Notes: generated by a model not told the origin, from the sequence alone. Counted from the stretch's first letter, positions 1-13,177 are shown. The stretch is 64,000 nucleotides of DNA from Paenibacillus mendelii (GCF_024498075.1 NZ_JANHOF010000003.1:558001-622000); one strand, 5' to 3'. Numbers and translations are program-made.

Positions 1-3000
1 GAACTAGACGGATTTTTAGAAGTCAGACATTTTAAGACAGATGGGACTTCGATTGATAGTGCATTTTCGAATCAATCGAAGTCCATCCAGGTTGGCTCCA
101 CGGTTCCCATAACGCCAGCCACGAATGCGAATTATACGTACGTCGGCTATAAGAAAAGCGTAACTTCTTCTCCAAGCGGCGGTTCAATCTTAACTGGCAA
201 TCCTCCGACCTTCACATATGACGGGACGTATGACACCTACTATCTGAATTTATACTATGAGGAGACAGGTAATGGCGGCGGCCAATCCAAATTTATCGTT
301 AAACATTATAAGAAAGATGGATCTAGCTTAAGTTCGATGTTTCCGGATAAAATCGAAAATTTAACGGTAGGAAGTACATATAGCGCAGCGCCTGCTGCTC
401 ATGCCCAGTATACCTACTATGGACATAAGTCCTCTAAAACAACCGATCCGCCATCTGGATCCATTGTGAGTGGAAATCCTTCTCCAATGAATTTCGTATA
501 CAATGGGAGTTTTCCAGCATACACGGTCTATCTGTATTATGATGAGAAACCAATCTCGTCATCGGACGGAGTCATTAAAGTAAGGCATATGGTCAAAACA
601 TCCCCATCGGGTTCATACACAAACGCAAGAGAAGAAAATGTCATTGTCAGCCCGCTCCCTGGAACAAAGAAGGTAAGTGCCGATGCTGCGCTAGGCACGA
701 TTCTAGGAAGCAATCTATCGTATACATCATACGTAGACGGCTCATACACCACGGGGAGTACGAATGAGACAGCCAGTTTAACTTCAACGAAAAAGGCAGC
801 ATATGTGACTTTCTTCTATCAAAAAACGACCGTCAGCATTATTGGCGATTTCGACATCATCAAAGATAAGATCAATTATCGCGAGCCGTTTAAACTCCAT
901 CCGAAGAACATCGTAGTAACCGGATGCAGCTACCAATATCACTATTTTGAAATATCGCGCGATGGGATAACATCGGAGACGCCCAGGATTTACGGATCGA
1001 CGACGGACTTCAATTTCACGGAATCCAACTATCCTTACTCCCTGGGAATCGGTATGCATGATGTGCGGATGAAAATCGTTGCAGAATGCGGAGAGAGTGA
1101 TTGGATTGGACCCAAGCCTTTAGAGGTGCTGGGACCCGTTGGCAACAGCCCGCCTCAATTCAAAATCGGTTATGTTCATCCTTACGAAGGTCTTCGAACC
1201 ATACCAGTGTATGAAGTTGTCGTAGGCACCACGATGGATCTTATCTATATCGATGATCCGTCGGTACCGACTCCATTTGATCCGGATGGCGACGTAATGT
1301 ATTTTGAATATTTTGATTTTTCAGAAAGTTCGGAGTGGGCGAAGCAAATTCCGTCTAAATATCAGAACTCGAAATATACGGATGGGTATCATGGTGTTCT
1401 TATGGATACGCTCGGTAATCACCCCGTTAAAGCGAAGATGAGGGATAAATTTGGAGCAACAAGCACAGCAACTACTTATATTAACGTTGTGCCTGAAAAT
1501 CCCGTTCCTATCATCGATGCATCCAACGAGGTCACCGAAGGCCGTCCTCTGAAAATTCCATTGAATTCCTCTCGAAGCTATAGTCCAATGAAAAGAGAAA
1601 TCAATCATAGCCGCGATGAGTGGACCAATCGGAAAAACGTATATGACACCGTAGGGACGGAAACGGTCACCTTGAGCGTATATGATTCGGCAGGCTTAAA
1701 ATCGTTAGCTCCTGCAACGCATATTATTAACGTTAAGCCGGACTTGCCTCCAATACCTCAATTGGAATTCACGACTCCTTCAATCCGGAATGTAGAGATG
1801 GTGTTTAAAGAACGCTCGTATTCGCCGGATCAGGACGTAATAGAGGTCAAGGATTTTTCCTACCGTTATGACTCTGATAATGACGGAGACTTTGACGATG
1901 AGACCATGATTCCAATCGAGCTGGATAGTAACCGTAATTTCAAGCTAACTCCTAATCGTGTCGGTATCTATGAGTTCCATATCTATCTCAAGGAAGATTG
2001 GGGCAAAGAAGCGCAGCAATCGTGGATCTTTGAAGTTGTGAATGATAGCCCTACGGTATCATTTGATATTTCGACCGAAAGTAAGGAGCCCATAGTTATT
2101 CCTTCAATCCCTCTGTACGCTTCCAACATGGTCAATCTGGAAGGGTGGAAGAACTACGATTTAGGCGGGGAGAGGACAAAAAGCTGGGGAGCTAACCCTG
2201 TAACAGGAGCGCTGGCCCATAGTCCTGAACATATTAGAGGCAATAATTATCTTGACGTAATCGGACCAAGTCACGACTATAAGCCACGTGTGATACTGCC
2301 CGGCGGATACAGTTATAACGGTGCGAATGTTTACTTCAAAGACGGTTATAACATCGTGTTCGAAGATGCTATGCAGTATGAAACGTTAAGAAGCGCTAAG
2401 TACTGGTTGTATAAGCAAGCGGATCCGCCCGCGACAGGACAAGCCAGTATTTGGGGGGGCGGTAATTACCGAATAAACGAGAGAGTAACGGGTTACGATG
2501 CAATAAACGACTTGGTATATGTATCCAGAAAAACAGGTATTAAAGATGGTTATGACTTTTACGAGCCTTTCGTATACACATGGGAAAATTTCATAACATG
2601 GACGGGGGTCACAGGAACAGCTACTAAGGTCAATACGGTCGAATACTCTGCATCAAATTCTTTTAGCTCGGCTTACGGCATTATGACTACGACTAACGGT
2701 ACGGGCGGTAAATATAACCTTGTCACAGGCGACTGGGCGTCGGGGGCTGTTATCGGAACAAGTCAAACAGTCGACAGCAGAGTGGGCAGTCTCATCAGTA
2801 AGGCTCCCGATGCTTCTATGACCTATCACGGCTATCTTACTAATCCTGCCCCTCACCCTAGCGGGTATTACAAGTTTGATAGTAAGAGTTACACGCTATC
2901 TTCTGTACCGAATATTCCGAGTGGGGTTTATACGCCTACCCGAGACGGAAAATTCACGATAAGCGATACGGGGAATGTGTACAGCACGGCGACGGGGTTA

Positions 3001-5832
3001 TTGACTGGTGAAATGTTAGGAAGTAAACGCGTAACCCTTATGTTTAAAGATGTCGTCGTCATGACCGACAACATCAAGCTAACGGCTTATCGAATTTCAT
3101 CGTCAGGCGTACCTTCTCAGGTCTGGACGATGCCAGTGGTTGCCACAGGGAATATACCGGATATGACCAAAGCAGACGCGGCTGGCTATGCTTACTACAT
3201 CTCTAACAAGAAGGTATTCAAAATCAAAATCGAAACGGGAGCGATCTCCCAGCTCCACGACCTCACCACCATGTGGAGAGATAGCTCGTCTGGAAGCAGC
3301 GTTAACCGTTGGATAAGCGTTGGCGATGGACAGCTGGTCTACTCCCAAACCGTGTATTGTACGTACAGCGACGGTTCATCATGCGGTCGAAGCACTTCTA
3401 GCGTCATCATTACTAGCGGCATCGATTACAGTAACGTAAAGCTGGTTACGCAGCAGCAGCTGCTAAACAGCAAAGACTTTACGAATATTCAGCTTAATTT
3501 CAAAATCCGGTTTAATGAGTATCCGTATTCGACTGCTGGCAGGTATTCCGGATATTCCTTCCACGCTCAGGATAACAGGAATATGTACAGGGTTGAGATG
3601 AATGTTAAAGGGATCAGGCTAGTCAAGGTCGTTAATGGTGTGCGCTCGGTGCTTAGTGAAGCCGCATATCCGATAAACAAGAAAACCTTCTATCCCGTTA
3701 AGGTACAGGTTTTAGATGGTCAAATAAAGGCTTACATCAATGGTGTGCCTCTTATCGATATCAGGGATGAGACGTACGACAAGGGACTATTCGGCCCATA
3801 TTCCGAAATACCTTGGACAGAGTTCACGAACATGGCTTACTCTGACTTAACGCCAATAAGCTCATCCGCCAAGCTCCAAGGAATAGCCATCGTAGGTCAA
3901 CCTATGATCTATTCGATTCTGAATCAGGACACGGAGAATGACCCGATGATCGTGGAGAAGACGAATTGGCGTTATGATCAGCTCTCTCAGAAGTTCTTGG
4001 ATGCCGGAGATGGAAAATCAGGCGTATCGATTCATGATGGAAAAACGTATCGGGATCCAAAGATGGTCATGGATAAGGTTGGTCTCTATCAAGTGAATTA
4101 TGACACGATGGACGATCCCAACCCAGACTATCTGCACCCGGCTGCACAATTTGATCCATACCGGAAGGATTCCAACCGCGCAGCACGGCAGCTAATCGTT
4201 CACCGCGCACCGATCGCGGACTATGATCTCGGCTTCAATCCGGATTACACGATCAAATGGACCGACCGAAGCCGCGACTTGGATCGCTACTTAAGCGCAA
4301 CCAACTATTCGACTGAAGCGACCGGTATCGACTATTTGGCTACCAAGGGTGTGCTGCAGAAGAAATTTTACTATATTACGCCTTCCGGCTTGACGGTGGA
4401 GCAGAAGCTGGTAACCCCGGAAGAGAAGGGAGGATATACGGTTGGCTTGGCCGTTAAGGATGAATACGATGCTTGGAGTCCCTTCCTGGAGAAGAAGATT
4501 AATGTAACGATGATACCGCAGCCGGATGATCCTCCGAAAGCTGGATTTACACTCAGCCACAAGAAGACATACCGGAACGTAGAGGTCACGATCAATTCTA
4601 CCGCGAGTGATAAAGAAGATGGATCCCGGGAGAATCTTCCGCATCAGTATTACATGCGTAATTTGACTGCCGGAGGTTATGAGACGCTGCAGAGCAGCGC
4701 ACGGACGAGCTGGAAGAAAACCTTTAATACGATGGGTACGTTCCAGATCCGGCAAGTCGTCGAAGACAAGCTAGGGCAATCCGATCAAGCAATCGATACG
4801 ATTGAGATCGTAAACCGGATTCCGATTGCTCAAGTGACGTATCCGAGCAGCGCTGATCAGCTTAAACCTGAGAAAGTCACGGTAGTAAGACCCGCTTTCC
4901 TATGGATGTACACAGACGGTGATGGGGATGCAATGAAGAAGTATCAGGTGCGCGTCTACCGGTATGGCGGGATATTAGAGCAGGAATCGGGCGTTGTGAA
5001 TGGCAGCGCGTTAACTTGGGAGGTGCTCGAGGATCTTCCGGAGATGGTTAATCTCTTCGTTATGGTCAGGGCATACGATGGCTACGATTGGAGTGAATGG
5101 AGCAATCCGAAGTTCTTCTACATCGAGACGAATCAACCTCCGACCGCTGATTTTGATTGGTCGCCAAAGCCGGTATACGAAGGCGATATGATCCAACTCA
5201 CGCAGCTCATTGATGATCCGGATCTGGATCCCCTTAACGTCCAGTATCGAATAACAAGCCCCGCAGGAGAGGTGCAGACGGATTCGAAGACTTCGAATGC
5301 GCCTTACAGGACGGAAGGCCCTAGCTTCAAAGGCGTCAAAACCGGCATTTATCAAGTGGAGCTTACCGTATCCGACGGCAAGGCTCCAGCCGTTGTCGTC
5401 CATAAAGACATACGAGTCCTGCCGCTTACGGTTGCAGGCCAGATCAAGCATACGGACTTATGGAACGAACGCCGTAAGGAGTATAACCTGAAGAGCAGCG
5501 GTAACGAAGAGAGCCCGAGGGGCTATGATGTCTATTGGGCGGGTGAACGGTTTATGCTGGCGGCCCAGACAACGGCCACAGGTACGGCAACGAAAGCGCT
5601 GCGTGTAGAGGTCGCAATGGGCGGCTTCAGCGTCGAGCTAACGGATAGCGAAGCGGGTGCCTTGAACTGGACGGGAGACCTGTGGGACGAGAGCTTCGAG
5701 CAGCTGCCGGATGGAGAAATCACCTTTATTTTCACGGCTGTCTACAGCAATGGGACGGTGAAATCCGTTCCGGTCACCGTGTCGGTCGCTGCCAATGTGA
5801 ACAGCACGTTCGGGGTGCATCGAAGACAGTAA
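1..5832 (+). CDS. Very large surface protein with MucBP-like and PKD-like domains (5' end outside window)
   Basis: The frame is open from base 1, so the start lies upstream; 1943 codons are visible. Near the N-terminal edge are at least two related modules of about 90 residues (bases 1-260 and 295-550), each with a Lys/His-rich strand, a V-G-S-T turn, a Tyr-rich strand and a closing Y-Y-[DE]-E. They resemble MucBP-type adhesion repeats; a third, more diverged module covers 570-825. After these come several Ig/PKD-like segments with D-x-D-G-D turns (about 1140-2050 and 4500-5420), a central propeller-like region (about 2200-3420) and a LamG/DUF1080-like beta-sandwich (about 3480-3800). No sortase motif or S-layer domain is visible at the C-terminus. 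The protein is probably secreted or attached to the cell surface. Its exact function is unknown, and it seems independent of the thiamine operon downstream. Confidence 0.8.
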   Translation, partial: ELDGFLEVRHFKTDGTSIDSAFSNQSKSIQVGSTVPITPATNANYTYVGYKKSVTSSPSGGSILTGNPPTFTYDGTYDTYYLNLYYEETGNGGGQSKFIVKHYKKDGSSLSSMFPDKIENLTVGSTYSAAPAAHAQYTYYGHKSSKTTDPPSGSIVSGNPSPMNFVYNGSFPAYTVYLYYDEKPISSSDGVIKVRHMVKTSPSGSYTNAREENVIVSPLPGTKKVSADAALGTILGSNLSYTSYVDGSYTTGSTNETASLTSTKKAAYVTFFYQKTTVSIIGDFDIIKDKINYREPFKLHPKNIVVTGCSYQYHYFEISRDGITSETPRIYGSTTDFNFTESNYPYSLGIGMHDVRMKIVAECGESDWIGPKPLEVLGPVGNSPPQFKIGYVHPYEGLRTIPVYEVVVGTTMDLIYIDDPSVPTPFDPDGDVMYFEYFDFSESSEWAKQIPSKYQNSKYTDGYHGVLMDTLGNHPVKAKMRDKFGATSTATTYINVVPENPVPIIDASNEVTEGRPLKIPLNSSRSYSPMKREINHSRDEWTNRKNVYDTVGTETVTLSVYDSAGLKSLAPATHIINVKPDLPPIPQLEFTTPSIRNVEMVFKERSYSPDQDVIEVKDFSYRYDSDNDGDFDDETMIPIELDSNRNFKLTPNRVGIYEFHIYLKEDWGKEAQQSWIFEVVNDSPTVSFDISTESKEPIVIPSIPLYASNMVNLEGWKNYDLGGERTKSWGANPVTGALAHSPEHIRGNNYLDVIGPSHDYKPRVILPGGYSYNGANVYFKDGYNIVFEDAMQYETLRSAKYWLYKQADPPATGQASIWGGGNYRINERVTGYDAINDLVYVSRKTGIKDGYDFYEPFVYTWENFITWTGVTGTATKVNTVEYSASNSFSSAYGIMTTTNGTGGKYNLVTGDWASGAVIGTSQTVDSRVGSLISKAPDASMTYHGYLTNPAPHPSGYYKFDSKSYTLSSVPNIPSGVYTPTRDGKFTISDTGNVYSTATGLLTGEMLGSKRVTLMFKDVVVMTDNIKLTAYRISSSGVPSQVWTMPVVATGNIPDMTKADAAGYAYYISNKKVFKIKIETGAISQLHDLTTMWRDSSSGSSVNRWISVGDGQLVYSQTVYCTYSDGSSCGRSTSSVIITSGIDYSNVKLVTQQQLLNSKDFTNIQLNFKIRFNEYPYSTAGRYSGYSFHAQDNRNMYRVEMNVKGIRLVKVVNGVRSVLSEAAYPINKKTFYPVKVQVLDGQIKAYINGVPLIDIRDETYDKGLFGPYSEIPWTEFTNMAYSDLTPISSSAKLQGIAIVGQPMIYSILNQDTENDPMIVEKTNWRYDQLSQKFLDAGDGKSGVSIHDGKTYRDPKMVMDKVGLYQVNYDTMDDPNPDYLHPAAQFDPYRKDSNRAARQLIVHRAPIADYDLGFNPDYTIKWTDRSRDLDRYLSATNYSTEATGIDYLATKGVLQKKFYYITPSGLTVEQKLVTPEEKGGYTVGLAVKDEYDAWSPFLEKKINVTMIPQPDDPPKAGFTLSHKKTYRNVEVTINSTASDKEDGSRENLPHQYYMRNLTAGGYETLQSSARTSWKKTFNTMGTFQIRQVVEDKLGQSDQAIDTIEIVNRIPIAQVTYPSSADQLKPEKVTVVRPAFLWMYTDGDGDAMKKYQVRVYRYGGILEQESGVVNGSALTWEVLEDLPEMVNLFVMVRAYDGYDWSEWSNPKFFYIETNQPPTADFDWSPKPVYEGDMIQLTQLIDDPDLDPLNVQYRITSPAGEVQTDSKTSNAPYRTEGPSFKGVKTGIYQVELTVSDGKAPAVVVHKDIRVLPLTVAGQIKHTDLWNERRKEYNLKSSGNEESPRGYDVYWAGERFMLAAQTTATGTATKALRVEVAMGGFSVELTDSEAGALNWTGDLWDESFEQLPDGEITFIFTAVYSNGTVKSVPVTVSVAANVNSTFGVHRRQ

Positions 5833-5856
5833 TGAGCCAGTCCTGCACTATAAGGG

Positions 5857-5886
5857 TTGACAAATTTTACTTGCGAGGGGTATAGT
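5857..5886 (+). promoter_or_regulatory. Sigma-A promoter of the thiamine operon
   Basis: TTGACA at 5857-5862 and TATAGT at 5881-5886 are separated by 18 bases. The promoter lies 24 bases after the upstream stop codon and just before the TPP riboswitch, as expected for a riboswitch-controlled thi operon. Confidence 0.8.
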
Positions 5887-5898
5887 CGTACCAGGAAA

Positions 5899-5990
5899 TC
5901 CACTAGGGGCGCCCGCATGGGCTGAGATTAGGCACGAGTTGCCTTGGTCCCTTAGAACCTGATCTGGGTCATGCCAGCGTAGGAAAGTGG
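5899..5990 (+). promoter_or_regulatory. TPP riboswitch (THI element)
   Basis: The conserved TPP aptamer features are present: GGGCTGAGA in the P2/P3 region near 5919-5927, then ACCTGATCTGGGTCATGCC and AGCGTAGGAAAG up to 5986. CCAC near 5900 pairs with GTGG at 5987-5990 to close P1. It binds thiamine pyrophosphate and is followed by a terminator at 6111-6139, so control is probably by transcription attenuation of the thi operon. It lies 334 bases upstream of thiC. Confidence 0.95.
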
Positions 5991-6110
5991 GAATGTGCAT
6001 GCGACACAAGGGGTGTGCGGAATGAATACGGCTTACGGCCGCATTCGGATTCCACCTCTTGTCCGAACGGCAGCTGCTTAGCTGCGAGTTCGGGATAGAC
6101 CGCGTCTACT

Positions 6111-6139
6111 GACCGCTCCTTCGCCGGGGCGGTTTTTTT
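6111..6139 (+). terminator. Intrinsic terminator in the thi leader (riboswitch expression platform)
   Basis: ACCGCTCC (6112-6119) pairs with GGGGCGGT (6126-6133) over a six-base loop, and seven T follow. A smaller hairpin precedes it, formed by CCGAAC near 6063 and GTTCGG near 6088, which may take part in switching. Confidence 0.85.
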
Positions 6140-6236
6140 GCTGCCCCGCTGAAGAAGCAACGTCGATAGTGTGCTCTAGCGGGAGATTCGATTGACGAAG
6201 GGGAAGCTGGAGCTTCACTTGCCGCCGTTATCGTGA

Positions 6237-9372
<3,136 letters not shown>

Positions 9373-9377
9373 AGAGG

Positions 9378-10235
9378 ATGAGCAGCAAATGGAAGGATTT
9401 CCGCCTTTATGTCATAACCGGCGTGAATTATCATCCGGGCAGGAGCTTAATGACAGTTATGGAGCAGACGCTTCAGGGCGGTGCAGATATCATACAATTG
9501 CGTGCAAAGGATATGACGAAGCGGGAGGTGCTGGCGCAGGCGTACGCACTACGTAAGTTGACGCGGCATTATGATGTGCCGCTGATCATTAATGATCACA
9601 TCGATATTGCTCTAGCCGTGGATGCGGACGGGGTTCATCTGGGGCAGGATGACCTGCCGCTCGCCGAGGCCCGCCGCATTCTGGGAGCTGATCGGATCAT
9701 TGGCATCTCGACGCACAGCATCGAGCAGGCGCTAAGAGCAGAGCGCGATGGCGCCGACTACATTGGGGTAGGTCCGGTGTTCCCAACGGGCACGAAGCCT
9801 GGCAGACAAGCGGTAACGACCTCCTATGTACAGGAAGCGGCGCAGCGAATCCGGATTCCGTTCGTCGCAATCGGCGGCATCACGACCAGCAACGTCAATG
9901 AGGTTCTAGCGGCAGGCGCAGCACGCATATGCGCCGTATCCGCCATTGTCGGAAGTGACGATCCAGCACATGAATGCCGGTCATTCCTGCAAGCCATTCA
10001 TGCGTCGGACCAGTCCAAGCCCGGCCAAGTCGATCTTAAACAAATTCGGGTGAACGGACGTGCTGAGCAAACATCTGCGCGTCATGTGACCGAGCTGGTG
10101 CAGCAGCTAGGCCTTGAAGGAAAACGGATTGTCGTCGAGCTGAACGGCCAGATTTTAGCACGCGATGCATGGGGTGAGGCGGAGATCGAGAATGGCGCGA
10201 CGCTGGAGATGGTTCATTTTGTAGGGGGAGGTTAA
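9378..10235 (+). CDS. thiE: ThiE-ThiS fusion: thiamine phosphate synthase with C-terminal sulfur carrier
   Basis: Residues 1 to about 205 are ThiE, which joins HMP-PP and thiazole phosphate to give thiamine phosphate; the block GVGPVFPTGTKPG is present. After a short linker (about 206-218) come about 66 residues that read as a complete ThiS: IRVNGR start, VVELNG centre, NGATLEMVHF and a terminal Gly-Gly-Gly. The Gly-Gly end is free, so ThiF could still adenylate it. The single open frame has no stop between the domains, and no separate thiS is seen in the operon. ThiE alone is usually about 210 residues and ThiS about 66, which matches the 285 total. A good RBS (GAGAGGAG) precedes thiE. Confidence 0.92.
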   Translation: MSSKWKDFRLYVITGVNYHPGRSLMTVMEQTLQGGADIIQLRAKDMTKREVLAQAYALRKLTRHYDVPLIINDHIDIALAVDADGVHLGQDDLPLAEARRILGADRIIGISTHSIEQALRAERDGADYIGVGPVFPTGTKPGRQAVTTSYVQEAAQRIRIPFVAIGGITTSNVNEVLAAGAARICAVSAIVGSDDPAHECRSFLQAIHASDQSKPGQVDLKQIRVNGRAEQTSARHVTELVQQLGLEGKRIVVELNGQILARDAWGEAEIENGATLEMVHFVGGG

Positions 10236-10241
10236 TCGGCA

Positions 10242-11084
10242 ATGGATTCTTATGGTGATTATGATCCGCTTATTATAGGCGGCAAAAGGCTGTCCTCGCG
10301 CTTCTTTCTGGGAACGGGGCGCTTCCCAAGCCCGGCCGTTATGCAGATGGCGCTCGATGCTTCCGCTGCCGAGGTGATCACATTCGCGGTTCGCCGCGTC
10401 AATCTGGACTTTGCCCAGGATGATTCCATCCTGCAGCATATCGGAGGGCGCGAACTAACGTATCTGCCGAATACATCCGGTGCGAATAATGCCGACGAGG
10501 CGGTTCGTATCGCGAGACTCGCCCGGGCAGCAGGTCTCGGTGACTGGATTAAGGTGGAAATTAGCGCAAGCACTCGCACGCTGTTGCCCGACCCGCTCGA
10601 GACGTTACAAGCAACCGAGAGGTTGGCGGCAGAAGGTTTTGTCGTCCTGTCGTATACGTCCGACGATCCGGTAGGCTGCAAGAGATTAGAGGAAGCTGGG
10701 GCCGCTGCTGTGATGCCGGGCGGGTCACCGATTGGCTCGGGGCTTGGCATTCTGAATCCGTATAATATAGGTCTTATCGTTGAAGAGGCGGGCGTGCCTA
10801 TCATCGTTGATGCAGGGATCGGCTCCGCCGTTGATGCCGTGCAGGCAATGGAGCTGGGTGCGGCAGGCATTCTTGTCAACACTCCGGTTGCAAAAGCGGG
10901 CGATCCGGTGGCGATGGCGCATGCCATGCGCCTGGCTGTCGAGGCAGGACGAATGGCTTATCGCGCGGGACGCATACCGAAACGAAGGTACGCATCGGCC
11001 AGCAGCGAAGAAGCCGGGGTATCTGTGCCCATGAAAGCTCAGACTATGGCGGCTAATTCTACCACCGCTGAAGGGAGCAGATAA
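10242..11084 (+). CDS. thiG: Thiazole synthase ThiG
   Basis: ThiG forms the thiazole phosphate ring from 1-deoxyxylulose 5-phosphate, dehydroglycine and ThiS thiocarboxylate. The TIM-barrel landmarks are present: FLGTGRFPSP, the Schiff-base lysine in WIKVEIS, VMPGGSPIGSG, VDAGIG and GILVNTPVAKA. It begins 6 bases after the ThiE-ThiS stop with GGGGGAGG as RBS inside the end of that gene. The C-terminal 25 residues are Ala/Ser-rich and poorly conserved. It probably forms a complex with the ThiS domain. Confidence 0.96.
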   Translation: MDSYGDYDPLIIGGKRLSSRFFLGTGRFPSPAVMQMALDASAAEVITFAVRRVNLDFAQDDSILQHIGGRELTYLPNTSGANNADEAVRIARLARAAGLGDWIKVEISASTRTLLPDPLETLQATERLAAEGFVVLSYTSDDPVGCKRLEEAGAAAVMPGGSPIGSGLGILNPYNIGLIVEEAGVPIIVDAGIGSAVDAVQAMELGAAGILVNTPVAKAGDPVAMAHAMRLAVEAGRMAYRAGRIPKRRYASASSEEAGVSVPMKAQTMAANSTTAEGSR

Positions 11085-11086
11085 TC

Positions 11087-12229
11087 ATGCCTGAGAAAGT
11101 CGTTGTTCTCGGTGGTGGAATCATCGGCTTGTCATGCGCATTCGAAGCGGCACAGCGCGGAGCCCGCGTAACAGTAGTGGAGCCAAGTGGAATCGGGGGG
11201 CAGGCATCCGGTGCTGCCGCAGGCATGCTCGCACCCTATACGGAGAATCCGGAGCAGCCCGATCCGTTCTTCCATCTTTGTGTTGAAAGCTTGTGCCGCT
11301 ATCCGGCATGGCTCCGCCAGATCGAATCGGTATCCGGCTTGACCGCGGAGCTCATGACAACCGGCAGCCTGACTGTCGCGCTGCACGAGGCGGATCTGCT
11401 GCCGCTGCAGACGAGGCTCGCTTGGCAGCGGGATTTCGGCTTGAAGGCTGAACTGGTTGAGGGAGCGGAGCTGCAGCGGCTCGAGCCGGCGTTGACCCCG
11501 GGAATACAGGCCGCCCTATACTGCCCTGAAGAGAGCCATGTCTATGCCCCGCTGCTCGTTCAGGCATTGGAGTCAGCCTGCAGGAAGCTGGGCGTGGAGC
11601 TGATCGACCGCGCTGGCGCCATCACATTACCTGATTCCGATGAACATAACGGCATTCGGGTGCAGACTGCCGAAGCGGGGATCTTCACTGGCGATCGGCT
11701 CGTCGTATGCGCGGGGGCTTGGGCGTGCATATATGCCGAGACGTTCGGCTTTCCTATTCCGATTCATCCGATTCGCGGCCAAATTTGCGCCTTCGATGTC
11801 CCGGTCCGGGAAGTACGTCACATGGTGTTCTCCAGCCAGGCCTATTGGGTCGGCAAAAATAACGGGACGCTCGTTTGCGGCGCATCGGAAGACGTAGCCG
11901 GCTATGATACATCCGTCACGGAACGCGGAATCCAGCGGCTGGTCCGCGTTGGTCCGCGTCTGTTGCCATTCCTGGAGGGGCGCAGCCCGATTCATAGCTG
12001 GGCCGGACTAAGACCGGCTACGCGTGACGGTTGGCCGCTCATCGGCCCGCTGCCCGGCAGGCCGGACATCATTCTGGCGGCTGGGCATTACCGGAACGGG
12101 ATTCTGCTAAGCCCGGTTACAGCCGCAATCGTCGGAGATTTGCTGGATGGGCATCAACCGGTCATGCCAATGGCGCCTTTCGCTCCGGACAGGTTTGCCC
12201 ACATGGCAGCAAGACGAGGCGTATCATGA
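11087..12229 (+). CDS. thiO: Glycine oxidase ThiO
   Basis: This FAD-dependent oxidase makes the dehydroglycine used by ThiG. The N-terminal dinucleotide motif GGGIIGLS is followed by VVEPSG and the FAD-binding SGAAAGMLAP. The C-terminal block WAGLRPATRDGWPLIGP and GHYRNGILLSP are typical of ThiO. The length of 380 residues fits the family. The gene starts 2 bases after thiG and its stop overlaps the thiD start in ATGA, which suggests translational coupling. Its presence instead of ThiH indicates aerobic, Bacillus-type thiazole synthesis. Confidence 0.95.
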   Translation: MPEKVVVLGGGIIGLSCAFEAAQRGARVTVVEPSGIGGQASGAAAGMLAPYTENPEQPDPFFHLCVESLCRYPAWLRQIESVSGLTAELMTTGSLTVALHEADLLPLQTRLAWQRDFGLKAELVEGAELQRLEPALTPGIQAALYCPEESHVYAPLLVQALESACRKLGVELIDRAGAITLPDSDEHNGIRVQTAEAGIFTGDRLVVCAGAWACIYAETFGFPIPIHPIRGQICAFDVPVREVRHMVFSSQAYWVGKNNGTLVCGASEDVAGYDTSVTERGIQRLVRVGPRLLPFLEGRSPIHSWAGLRPATRDGWPLIGPLPGRPDIILAAGHYRNGILLSPVTAAIVGDLLDGHQPVMPMAPFAPDRFAHMAARRGVS

Positions 12230-13137
12230 GCGGGGGGCATCCTGACGGCCGGGCTATTGCGGGCGGCAGGCAGCAGCGGCTGCGATCAGATCCACATCCA
12301 CGGGTATTGACAATCGCAGGGTCTGATTCCGGCGGCGGCGCAGGTATTCAAGCGGACTTAAAAACATGTCAAGAGCTGGGCGTATTCGGCATGACGGCCC
12401 TTACTGCGGTTACGGCTCAAAACAGTCTAGGCGTTCAAGCGATATTTCCGCTATCGGTGGAAGCTGTAGAAACCCAGCTCATCTCGGTGCTCGACGATAT
12501 GGGAGCCGATGTGGTGAAGACCGGCATGCTGCTCGAATCGGCTATTATCCGAATCGTAGCCAAGACATTGGAAGACCGCGGCATTGCACAGCTGGTTGTG
12601 GATCCGGTATTGTATGCCAAGGACGGTTCAGCACTGTTTCGCAGGGAGGCGATCGAGTCTCTCAAGTCGGAGCTGCTGCCTATAGCATCAATCGTTACGC
12701 CGAATATACCCGAGGCCTGCGAGCTTCTTGAGCTTCCGGCTGACACGATTCGCACAACAGCCGATATGATAGACGCAGCAAGGAGTCTGCTCCTGCTCGG
12801 ACCGCAATATGTGCTGCTCAAGGGAGGCCACCTGCCGGGCGAATCCAGCGGATCCAGCGGATCCAGTGACGCTATAGATGTGCTTGTCGGATCGCCGGCA
12901 AGCGGACTTCATGAGCATCTACTATTGCGGTCACCGCGAATAATAACGCGGCACACGCATGGAACGGGCTGTACCTTGGCTTCGGCTATCGCCGCTTTTC
13001 TGGCCCAAGGACATACAGTTCCAGCTGCTGCAGGGAAAGCCAAGCGTTTCGTCACCGCGGCAATTGCGGAGGCTGTTCCTCACGGCCGGGGAATCGGATC
13101 ATTATGGCATGCTGCTCAAAGGCAAATGATAGAGTAA
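12226..13137 (+). CDS. thiD: Hydroxymethylpyrimidine/phosphomethylpyrimidine kinase ThiD
   Basis: It phosphorylates HMP and HMP-P to HMP-PP for ThiE. Ribokinase-fold landmarks are TIAGSDSGGGAGIQADLKT near residue 25 and the C-terminal anion hole HTHGTGCTLASAIA. The frame is open further upstream, but the ATG at 12226 sits in an ATGA overlap with thiO and family homology starts about 25 residues later. Oddities are an extra N-terminal leader of about 20 residues and a small Gly-Ser-Ser insertion coded by 9-base repeats near 12841-12865. This is the last gene of the operon, followed by a terminator. Confidence 0.95.
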   Translation: MSGGHPDGRAIAGGRQQRLRSDPHPRVLTIAGSDSGGGAGIQADLKTCQELGVFGMTALTAVTAQNSLGVQAIFPLSVEAVETQLISVLDDMGADVVKTGMLLESAIIRIVAKTLEDRGIAQLVVDPVLYAKDGSALFRREAIESLKSELLPIASIVTPNIPEACELLELPADTIRTTADMIDAARSLLLLGPQYVLLKGGHLPGESSGSSGSSDAIDVLVGSPASGLHEHLLLRSPRIITRHTHGTGCTLASAIAAFLAQGHTVPAAAGKAKRFVTAAIAEAVPHGRGIGSLWHAAQRQMIE

Positions 13138-13177
13138 TCAACTGGAGCAATATTAAAGGTAGCTCCAGCAGGTGATT

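Noticed and set aside
12031..12225. Longer thiD frame from 12031
   Set aside because: It lies entirely inside thiO and the sequence is the Arg/Gly/Ala-rich shadow of that gene.
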